From assembly GCA_937896895.1 (NCBI GenBank), contig CALBNV010000013.1, positions 22,420 through 86,419 on the forward strand: a stretch of 64,000 nucleotides of DNA, in the 5' to 3' direction. The position numbers and the translations under genes are program-made. A model generated the notes under the pieces. That model did no database searches. It was not told where the DNA came from and worked only from the letters and a program-made list of their open reading frames with translations. Positions 8,895 through 15,281 of this stretch are shown piece by piece (position 1 is the first letter of the stretch; every line of letters starts with the position of its first letter). This stretch comes from an uncultured Bacteroidales bacterium (GTDB lineage: Bacteria; Bacteroidota; Bacteroidia; Bacteroidales; F082).

Positions 8895-9695
8895 TTAATA
8901 GGCATTTCCATCATAATAATTTCTCGCGCCAATCTTGAATGTGATTTCCTGCGATGTGCGGGTTCTCACAAGACTGTCATTCTTAACCCCAGGAGTCCAT
9001 AATAGATTCTGCACCAATCTGACGGCTTCATTGTCGCAACCACCGCCGACACTGTTTTCAACCACGATGTTCGATGCTCTTCCGTCGGTTTCAATGACGA
9101 AGTTGAGTTTCACAGTGCCTTGAATCTCAAACTGTTTCGCCAGCTCAGGATACTGAAGCTCTGCGCGGAGATACCCCGCAAGGGTGACCTGTTTGTTCTC
9201 GAAATATGGCTGTGGCTGGATGTATAGTCCTTTGGTTTCGTAAATCTTATTGCTTGTCTGCGCCGGATAAGCCTGTTCCGGCAACATGACTCTTTTGTTC
9301 TTGCTTTCTGACTTCAGATAAGATTTTGCTGAAAAATTCACTGTGTAATCTGTATGATATTCAATTGGTTTGCCTAATTCAGTCGCCGGATTCCATTCTA
9401 TCATCTTCACTAATCGCAGTGCCTCTTCGGCGCATTCATCATCGAAACTTTTAGCGATTCTGAAGTCCTTTGCGACACCGTCTCGCCCGACGGTGAACTC
9501 CACAACGACCTTCCCGCCTTTCTTCTGGTCCAATGCCTTTTGGGGATATACCTGATGATTCTTTATTATTTTGCTGGTCAATGATTTGCCGGCGACTGGC
9601 TCTGGCAACGTGACCTGAGCATTGACGTTTATATTCAATGACATCAGCACTGTGAAAATCGCCAAAAATATTGTAAATTCTTTACTCATTTTCAT
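8895..9695 (-). CDS. Periplasmic protein with two TonB C-terminal-like domains
   Basis: 266 residues from the ATG at 9695; a second ATG at 9689 is equally possible. A longer reading frame up to 9830 would run through the promoter at 9711-9718 and into the divergent gene, so it is rejected. A signal peptide ends near NVNAQ. Residues about 35-115 and 180-262 are two TonB_C-type domains (VVEFTVGRDGVAKDFRI with WNPA; VKLNFVIETDGRASNIVV with LLWTPG). There is no membrane anchor and no proline-rich linker, so it is not a classical TonB. It may bind receptors or peptidoglycan in the periplasm. Confidence 0.8.
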   Translation of the reverse strand: MKMSKEFTIFLAIFTVLMSLNINVNAQVTLPEPVAGKSLTSKIIKNHQVYPQKALDQKKGGKVVVEFTVGRDGVAKDFRIAKSFDDECAEEALRLVKMIEWNPATELGKPIEYHTDYTVNFSAKSYLKSESKNKRVMLPEQAYPAQTSNKIYETKGLYIQPQPYFENKQVTLAGYLRAELQYPELAKQFEIQGTVKLNFVIETDGRASNIVVENSVGGGCDNEAVRLVQNLLWTPGVKNDSLVRTRTSQEITFKIGARNYYDGNAY

Positions 9696-9710
9696 CAAAA
9701 TTTCAAAGCA

Positions 9711-9718
9711 CAAATATA
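9711..9718 (-). promoter_or_regulatory. Promoter -7 element (TATATTTG) for the TonB-like gene
   Basis: TATATTTG on the minus strand, 15 nt upstream of the ATG at 9695. Its position is the main reason for the short start chosen for that gene. Confidence 0.55.
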
Positions 9719-9754
9719 GTGCAAAATATTCATCTGATGTTACAAAATTTGTAC

Positions 9755-9762
9755 TATTTTTG
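9755..9762 (+). promoter_or_regulatory. Promoter -7 element (TATTTTTG) for rlmB
   Basis: TATTTTTG on the plus strand, 17 nt before the ATG at 9780, so the predicted 5' leader is only about ten bases. Confidence 0.5.
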
Positions 9763-9779
9763 TCAGATAAATTTTTGAT

Positions 9780-10538
9780 ATGGAGCATCAGTTGAAAAAG
9801 GAAGATTCCAACATGGTTTTCGGCGTCCATCCCGTTGAGGAAGTCATCAAGGCAGGCAAGGAATTAGAGAAGATTTTCGTTCAGAACGGTCTGCGTTCAC
9901 CGCAGATCTCCGCGATATGCGGCTATGCAAAAGAACATAACGTCCCCGTGCAGTTTGTGCCGATTGAGAAACTGAATCGCCTGACGCGCAAAAATCACCA
10001 GGGGATTGTGGCTTTTGTCTGCCCGATTTCTTATCAAGACATTGAGAATGTGATACCTGCTGTGTATGACGAAGGCAGGATGCCATTTGTGGTGATTCTC
10101 GACCGAGTCACCGACGTGCGCAATTTCGGGGCGATAACACGAACATGTTACGCCGCCGGCGTTGACGCAATTGTTATTCCGTCGCGCGGCTCGGCCTTGA
10201 TAAACGGCGACGCGATGAAGACATCTGCCGGCGCACTGTCATTAATTAATGTGTGCCGCGTCGAAAATATGAAAGACACCATCGATTTCCTGAAGGCAAG
10301 CGGACTGAAAGTCGTCGCTTTCTCTGAAAAAGCAAAACAGACCATCTGGCAGGCCGACCTTACAGGACCTGTCGCTATAATGATGGGGTCTGAAGAAGAT
10401 GGCATCAGTGAGGCTTATCTGAAACGTGCTGATAACCACCTTGTTATACCAATGCCTGGCGATATTGACTCGCTTAATGTCGGAGTGGCGACGGGCATTG
10501 TCACATTCGAGGTCGTGCGTCAGAGAATGAGCGAGTAG
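9780..10538 (+). CDS. rlmB: 23S rRNA 2'-O-ribose methyltransferase, RlmB/TrmH family
   Basis: 252 residues, the usual length. An N-terminal substrate-binding part (FGVHPVEEVIKAGKELEKIF) precedes the SPOUT knot domain with its three motifs: LDRVTDVRNFGAITRT, ALINGDAMKTSAGALSLINV and the C-terminal IMMGSEEDGI...IPMPGDIDSLNVGVATGI. This family uses SAM to methylate the ribose of a guanosine in the peptidyl-transferase region of 23S rRNA. Motif 3 with Asn and Ser is complete. A second Met at 9813 is a possible start. The following aldehyde dehydrogenase begins 20 nt downstream and may be cotranscribed. Confidence 0.93.
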   Translation: MEHQLKKEDSNMVFGVHPVEEVIKAGKELEKIFVQNGLRSPQISAICGYAKEHNVPVQFVPIEKLNRLTRKNHQGIVAFVCPISYQDIENVIPAVYDEGRMPFVVILDRVTDVRNFGAITRTCYAAGVDAIVIPSRGSALINGDAMKTSAGALSLINVCRVENMKDTIDFLKASGLKVVAFSEKAKQTIWQADLTGPVAIMMGSEEDGISEAYLKRADNHLVIPMPGDIDSLNVGVATGIVTFEVVRQRMSE

Positions 10539-10558
10539 TTGATTGATAAAATCTTGAT

Positions 10559-11983
10559 ATGAATTACAACGAACAGAAAATCAAAGAGATAGTGGAACGA
10601 CAGAGATCGTTTTTCCGTACTGGGACTACGCTCGACGTTTCATGGCGTGTCGCTCAACTTAAAAAACTCAAGAAAGCTGTCATCGCTCATGAGAACGATT
10701 TCATGGCGGCGTTGAAAACCGACCTTGGCCGCTCTGATGTCGAAGGCTATCTCTGCGATGTCATCCCGACGATAATTGAAATCAACGAGACGATTCGCGG
10801 ACTACGGAAGTGGGCGAGACCCGAAAAACATTTCAGCGGGATGCTATGTTTTCCGAGCATCGTGACGAAAGTGTATAAGATGCCTTACGGTGTGTCGTTG
10901 ATTATCAGTCCGTTCAACTTCCCGATACTGCTCACATTAGGCGTTTTGACGGCAAGCATCGCCGGCGGAAACACAGCCGTAATCAAGACAAGCTCTAAGT
11001 CGGCGGCATGTACCGAGGTGCTGAAAAAGTTCATCGCGGAAGTTTTCCCTGAAAACTATGTTACGGTCATCGACGGCGGCCATGACATTGCTGATATGTG
11101 TTTGGCACAGCGTTTCGACAAGATTTTCTACACCGGCTCTCCGTCGGTCGGAAAGCACGTATTGACTGAAGCCGCCAAAAACCTCACTTCCGTCGCCTTG
11201 GAACTCGGCGGCGAGAACGGCAACTGGTGCATTGTCCGCAAAGACGCTGATTTGAAAGACGCGGCACGGAAAATCGCATTTTTCAAATTATGTAACGCTG
11301 GACAGATATGTATCAATATCAATCAGATAGCTATTGCAGAAGAGGTTGCGACGCAGTTTCTTGAGGAGTTGAAAAAAGAGTTTATGCGGCAGATCGGGGA
11401 GAATCCGACGGAAAATGAAGATTACCCTAAGCTCATCACTGATGTCGCTTACGAAAAATGCGCGAAAATCGCTGAAAACCACAGTAACAGAATTATTTAC
11501 GGCGGCGAAGGCGATAGAAACTCGCGCCGTTTTTCGCCTACATTAATATATCCGGTCAATATTGATGAGGACATCGTGCAACATGAGCTTTTTAACCCGA
11601 TACTGCCTGTTGTTCCGTTTAAAGACGACGACGTTGATTCTTTGATGGAGACGATAGCTTGTCGCGAGCATCCGTTGGCGATGTATCTCTTCACCAAAGA
11701 CATCCGCTGGGCAAATCATGTCATGAGCAGCCAGCAATTTGGCGGCGGTTGCATCAACGAGGTCTGTATTCACTTGATGGTCAAGGGAGTACCGTTCAAC
11801 GGAACAGGTCATTCAGGCATGGGAGCCTATCACGGCGAGTGGGGTTTCCGCGAATTCACGCATCCGCAGACAGTTCTCAAAGGCAAGACATTCCTCAATC
11901 TCTCGTTGCGTGAACATCCATATTCCGGCAAGGCGGGGAAGGTTAAAATGTTGATTCTGAAGAAGTTCGGTAAGTTGCTGTGA
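10559..11983 (+). CDS. Aldehyde dehydrogenase, class 3-like
   Basis: 474 residues, close to the 450-480 of class 3 (fatty/aromatic aldehyde) enzymes, which lack the longer N-terminus of class 1/2. The catalytic Cys is C251 in NAGQIC, the general base is E215 in ALELGG, and SPFNFP at 117-122 binds the cofactor. After ELGG the usual Lys is replaced by Glu (GGENGN), which is unusual. The reaction would be NAD(P)-dependent oxidation of aldehydes to acids in the cytoplasm. The substrate cannot be told from context; the upstream rlmB is unrelated. Confidence 0.92.
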   Translation: MNYNEQKIKEIVERQRSFFRTGTTLDVSWRVAQLKKLKKAVIAHENDFMAALKTDLGRSDVEGYLCDVIPTIIEINETIRGLRKWARPEKHFSGMLCFPSIVTKVYKMPYGVSLIISPFNFPILLTLGVLTASIAGGNTAVIKTSSKSAACTEVLKKFIAEVFPENYVTVIDGGHDIADMCLAQRFDKIFYTGSPSVGKHVLTEAAKNLTSVALELGGENGNWCIVRKDADLKDAARKIAFFKLCNAGQICININQIAIAEEVATQFLEELKKEFMRQIGENPTENEDYPKLITDVAYEKCAKIAENHSNRIIYGGEGDRNSRRFSPTLIYPVNIDEDIVQHELFNPILPVVPFKDDDVDSLMETIACREHPLAMYLFTKDIRWANHVMSSQQFGGGCINEVCIHLMVKGVPFNGTGHSGMGAYHGEWGFREFTHPQTVLKGKTFLNLSLREHPYSGKAGKVKMLILKKFGKLL

Positions 11984-12042
11984 AATCAATTGATGAAATG
12001 TAAAAAAAATTAAACATTTCTATTTAATTGAAAAAATATTAC

Positions 12043-12050
12043 TACTTTTG
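12043..12050 (+). promoter_or_regulatory. Promoter -7 element (TACTTTTG) of the thiamine operon
   Basis: TACTTTTG lies about 20 nt before the TPP riboswitch, as expected for the start of the operon mRNA near 12057. A -33 box at the standard spacing is not obvious. Confidence 0.55.
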
Positions 12051-12064
12051 CACCGTCAAAATAT

Positions 12065-12135
12065 CAAAGGGGTGTCCTCGCGGACTGAGATTATACCCTC
12101 AAAACCTGATGCAGGTAATGCTGCCGTAGGAATTG
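12065..12135 (+). promoter_or_regulatory. TPP riboswitch (THI element)
   Basis: The conserved blocks of the thiamine pyrophosphate riboswitch are present in order: GGGGTGTCC, then CTGAGAT, ACCCTC, ACCTGATGCAGGTAATGC and GCCGTAGGAA. CTGAGA forms the pyrimidine-binding J3-2 loop and the last block the pyrophosphate-binding helices. The aptamer ends 66 nt before the thiM ATG; that spacer holds small palindromes (CAAGATTTCTTG at 12142-12153) but no clear T-tract terminator, so translational control is more likely. Binding of TPP should switch off thiM-thiE/tenA-thiD. Confidence 0.96.
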
Positions 12136-12201
12136 AGTCACAAGATTTCTTGAAATTCTCCAAATCGGATGCTTCTTTGAATAAAAGTATTGATTTACAA
12201 T

Positions 12202-12996
12202 ATGATAAACGAAGAACATCTTGTTGATGATTTAAACGCCGTCCGGAAAAAGTCGCCGTTGGTACATAACATCACCAATTATGTAGCGATGAATTTCAGT
12301 GCCAACGCGCTCCTCGCAATTGGTGCATCGCCGGTCATGGCACACGCTATTGAAGAAATGGAAGAGATGACCGCCATCGCCGACGCCTTGGTGATTAACA
12401 TCGGAACGCTTGATTCTCAATGGATTGACGGAATGCTGAAAGCTGGGATTGCGATGAGAAAACGCGACGGCGTGATAGTTCTAGATCCTGTCGGAGCCGG
12501 TGCCACAACATTTCGCACCCAAACGGCATGGAGGATTATCGAGACATGCCACCCCGATGTCATCCGCGGAAATGCTTCAGAGATAATGGCGTTGACAAAC
12601 TCAAGTGTGAGAAGCCGCGGCGTTGACAGCACTAAAACACCAAACGACACGTTGGATGCAGCAAGAGTTTTAGCAAGACTTTCAAATTCTGTCGTAACAA
12701 TCAGTGGACCAACTGATTACATCACCGATGGTGAGCGTGTCGAGACAGTCGCCAATGGCTCTCCGATGATGACACGCGTCACCGCGATGGGATGCACTGC
12801 CTCGTCGATGACAGGCGTTTTCGCTTCAGTGAACGAAAACATCTTCGAGGCCGCCGTCCACGCTATGGCGGTGATGGGCGTCGCCGGTGAACTCGCCGCT
12901 GAGAAATCAGCCGGCCCCGGCTCAATGTTTGCCAATTTTATTGATGAACTTTATTTATTAACACCAGATATTTTGTTAAAAACTTTAAGACAATGA
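12202..12996 (+). CDS. thiM: Hydroxyethylthiazole kinase
   Basis: 264 residues from the ATG at 12202; an in-frame TTG at 12190 adds four residues and is less likely. PLVHNITNYVAMNFSANALLAIGASPVM is the signature start of ThiM, and VLDPVGAGAT, IRGNASEI and the catalytic-site segment TAMGCTASSMTG follow. The enzyme phosphorylates the thiazole alcohol (THZ) with ATP, a salvage step. It is the first gene after the TPP riboswitch, and its stop overlaps the start of the next gene (ATGA), which points to translational coupling. Confidence 0.96.
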   Translation: MINEEHLVDDLNAVRKKSPLVHNITNYVAMNFSANALLAIGASPVMAHAIEEMEEMTAIADALVINIGTLDSQWIDGMLKAGIAMRKRDGVIVLDPVGAGATTFRTQTAWRIIETCHPDVIRGNASEIMALTNSSVRSRGVDSTKTPNDTLDAARVLARLSNSVVTISGPTDYITDGERVETVANGSPMMTRVTAMGCTASSMTGVFASVNENIFEAAVHAMAVMGVAGELAAEKSAGPGSMFANFIDELYLLTPDILLKTLRQ

Positions 12997-14261
12997 TTAG
13001 AAATAATTTCGACTTGTCGCTTTATTTGGTCACCGACCGTGAACTTTCAAAAGGCCGTGACATCCGCTGGGTTGTCGAGGAGGCTGTGAAAGGCGGCTGC
13101 ACGATGGTTCAGCTTCGCGAAAAAGATTGCTGCACAAGGGATTTCCTGAAAATCGCACAAGATCTGAAGGATATTCTTCGTCATTATAACGTGCCGCTTC
13201 TCATCAACGACCGTATCGACATCGCACTTGCTGTTGATGCCGACGGCGTGCATATCGGGCAGAGCGACATGCCATACGATATTGCGAGGAAACTTCTCGG
13301 CCCCGACAAGATAATTGGTCTCTCCGTTGAAAGCATTGCCGATGTCGAGGCCGCCAACCTCTTGGACGTTGACTATGTCGGTGTTTCCCCTGTTTTTCCA
13401 ACTCCTACGAAGACAAACACCAAGACTCCGTTCCTTCTTGATGGTGCCAGGCGTGTTGCTGCGATGTCAAAACATCCAACAGTTGGAATCGGAGGAATGA
13501 ATCGCACGACTGCAAAAGACGTGATATTCAGTGGTTTGGATGGAATTGCTGTCGTCTCCGACATCGTTTCCGCCGACTCTCCGAGGCAATCGGCCGAGAC
13601 GCTTCTCAAGATAGTGAGGGATGCGCAGGGGCGTTGGTCTGACAATGTCTGGAACGTGATCCGGCCAATAATGGAGCGCATTCAAAACCTTCCATTCTTG
13701 CAGGAAATGGCGGCAGGCACACTGCCTTACGAGAAATTCCTGCGTTATCTTTATCAAGATGATTTATACCTAATTAATTATTGCGATGAGATGTCACGTC
13801 TCGCCGACATGCTGCCGGATAGCGTGATGAAAGAGCTGTTCAGACAGTTCGCAAAGGAGGGCATGGAGGCAGAACACATCATGCACGAGCAGATGATTGG
13901 TGACAAGGCCGCTGAAAACATCAGGCCGATGCCTGGCACGACAGCATACATAAATCACACACGGCAATATTTTGAACCTGAAGACCTTAGCATGGCGATG
14001 GCGGCGATGTTGCCATGCATGTGGGTTTACAGCGAGATTGGCAAGTACATCATCAGCATTGAAAAAGACGGTGACAAGAACCCGTATCATGAATGGATTT
14101 CATGCTATGCCTCCGACATGATGGAAAATGGTGTGCGTAACGCATTGAATCTCATAAATGAAATGGCTGAAAAAGAATCACCGCAACGCCGCGCCGCAAT
14201 GAGAGAGGCATTTGTGATTTCAACGGAAATGGAATTGTGTTTCTGGGAACAGTGCTATTGA
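12993..14261 (+). CDS. ThiE-TenA fusion: thiamine-phosphate synthase with thiaminase II/aminopyrimidine hydrolase
   Basis: 422 residues with two complete enzymes. Residues 1-212 are ThiE: QLREKD, LLINDRIDIALAVDADGVHIGQ, DYVGVSPVFPTPTK and GIGGM, a TIM barrel that joins HMP-PP to HET-P. Residues about 214-422 are TenA: YLYQDDLYLINYC, FAKEGMEAEHIMHE, the catalytic Cys C342 in LPCMWVY, and the C-terminal STEMELCFWEQCY with its Glu. TenA removes the amino group from degraded pyrimidine and so feeds HMP back to ThiD. A single chain would link pyrimidine salvage to the coupling step. No frameshift or internal stop is seen between domains. ThiM lies upstream with a 4-bp overlap; thiD follows after an octamer tract. 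Confidence 0.94.
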   Translation: MIRNNFDLSLYLVTDRELSKGRDIRWVVEEAVKGGCTMVQLREKDCCTRDFLKIAQDLKDILRHYNVPLLINDRIDIALAVDADGVHIGQSDMPYDIARKLLGPDKIIGLSVESIADVEAANLLDVDYVGVSPVFPTPTKTNTKTPFLLDGARRVAAMSKHPTVGIGGMNRTTAKDVIFSGLDGIAVVSDIVSADSPRQSAETLLKIVRDAQGRWSDNVWNVIRPIMERIQNLPFLQEMAAGTLPYEKFLRYLYQDDLYLINYCDEMSRLADMLPDSVMKELFRQFAKEGMEAEHIMHEQMIGDKAAENIRPMPGTTAYINHTRQYFEPEDLSMAMAAMLPCMWVYSEIGKYIISIEKDGDKNPYHEWISCYASDMMENGVRNALNLINEMAEKESPQRRAAMREAFVISTEMELCFWEQCY

Positions 14262-14262
14262 A

Positions 14263-14374
14263 GCGAAAAGTTACAAAGGTGAAAGAAACAGAAAACTCAT
14301 GAAACTTGTGTTATAAAAACTTGTGAAACTTGTGCTATAAAACCTCGTGAAACTTGTGTTATAAAAACTCGTGA
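14263..14374 (+). repeat. Octamer tract between thiE-tenA and thiD (14 units, partly as 24-bp repeats)
   Basis: The whole gap after the stop codon can be read as fourteen octamers in strict register: GCGAAAAG, TTACAAAG, GTGAAAGA, AACAGAAA, then ACTCATGA, AACTTGTG, TTATAAAA as a 24-bp unit that recurs with small changes two more times, and a final ACTCGTGA. The last unit ends 3 nt before the thiD ATG. The tract therefore forms the whole intercistronic mRNA. Confidence 0.85.
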
Positions 14375-14377
14375 AAA

Positions 14378-15190
14378 ATGAAATACAACAGAGTATTGAC
14401 AATTGCCGGCAGTGACTCCGGCGGCGGTGCCGGAATCCAGGCCGACATCAAGACAATCTCCGCGTGCGGGTGCTATGCGGCATCGGCAATAACGGCGATA
14501 ACAGTTCAAAACACATTGGGTGTCAAGGCGGTGCATCCAGTCCCAGTTGAAATAATCGAACAGCAGATTGAAGCCGTAATCGAAGACATCGGCGTTGACG
14601 CTGTGAAAATCGGGATGCTGCACTCCGCCGAAGTTGTCGAATGCGTGGCAAAAACCATTGCCAAATTCCAGGTCAGAAACATCGTCCTCGACCCGGTGAT
14701 GGTGTCAACGTCGGGACATCGCCTCATCGAAGAAAGCGCGGTGAACACGCTTGTCGAAAAGCTCATGCCGCTGGCGCGTGTCATCACGCCGAACATCCCT
14801 GAAGCCGAGATCCTCCTCGGCGGCGTGAAACTCGAACATCAGTCGGAACTGCCTGACGCGGCGGTCGCACTCGCGCGGAAAGTCGGCACGTCGGTGCTGC
14901 TCAAGGCAGGGCATCTTACCGAAGACAAACTCGTTGACATCTTCTATGACATTGAAAACAAATGCGTTTGCGAGCTCCCGTCGGTGCGTGTCCACACGAA
15001 AAACACCCACGGGACAGGCTGCACGATGTCATCGGCCTTGGCTTCTTTCCTTGCAAAAGGACTTTCGTTGCAGGAAGCCGCCGCAGAAGCAAAGAAGTTT
15101 ATTAACAATGCAATCATCGCAGGTGCCAATTACGAAATCGGTCACGGCTTCGGACCCGTGAAGCATTTCTTCGGTTATTGGAATGACTGA
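14378..15190 (+). CDS. thiD: Hydroxymethylpyrimidine (phosphate) kinase
   Basis: 270 residues, the usual length. TIAGSDSGGGAGIQADIKT is the ThiD start with its substrate and P-loop-like glycines; VLDPVMVSTSGH, ITPNIPEAE and THGTGCTMSSALAS (anion hole and catalytic region) follow. It phosphorylates HMP and HMP-P with ATP to give HMP-PP, the substrate of the upstream ThiE domain. Together with thiM and tenA this makes a salvage operon; thiC and the thiazole-forming genes are not in the window. Confidence 0.96.
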   Translation: MKYNRVLTIAGSDSGGGAGIQADIKTISACGCYAASAITAITVQNTLGVKAVHPVPVEIIEQQIEAVIEDIGVDAVKIGMLHSAEVVECVAKTIAKFQVRNIVLDPVMVSTSGHRLIEESAVNTLVEKLMPLARVITPNIPEAEILLGGVKLEHQSELPDAAVALARKVGTSVLLKAGHLTEDKLVDIFYDIENKCVCELPSVRVHTKNTHGTGCTMSSALASFLAKGLSLQEAAAEAKKFINNAIIAGANYEIGHGFGPVKHFFGYWND

Positions 15191-15255
15191 AATGATAATT
15201 GAAAAAATTATTTATAATAATTCTAAATAAGAGATCGTTCTGTCTTAAAAAATCG

Positions 15256-15263
15256 TATTTTTG
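15256..15263 (+). promoter_or_regulatory. Promoter -7 element (TATTTTTG) for feoB
   Basis: TATTTTTG, 19 nt before the ATG at 15282. It separates feoB from the thiamine operon and argues against the TTG at 15261 as start, since that would lie inside the promoter. Confidence 0.55.
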
Positions 15264-15281
15264 CAGTCGAATTATTTTAAG

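Noticed and set aside
9696..9830. Longer N-terminus for the TonB-like protein
   Set aside because: It would run through the promoter box at 9711-9718 and into the divergent rlmB gene, and would bury the signal peptide inside the protein.
14297..14374. Three 24-bp direct repeats, considered as a CRISPR fragment
   Set aside because: The repeats are contiguous with no spacers, are imperfect, resolve into an 8-bp period, and no cas genes are near.
15261..15281. TTG start for feoB
   Set aside because: The codon lies inside the TATTTTTG box; the ATG at 15282 is preceded by a fitting spacer.
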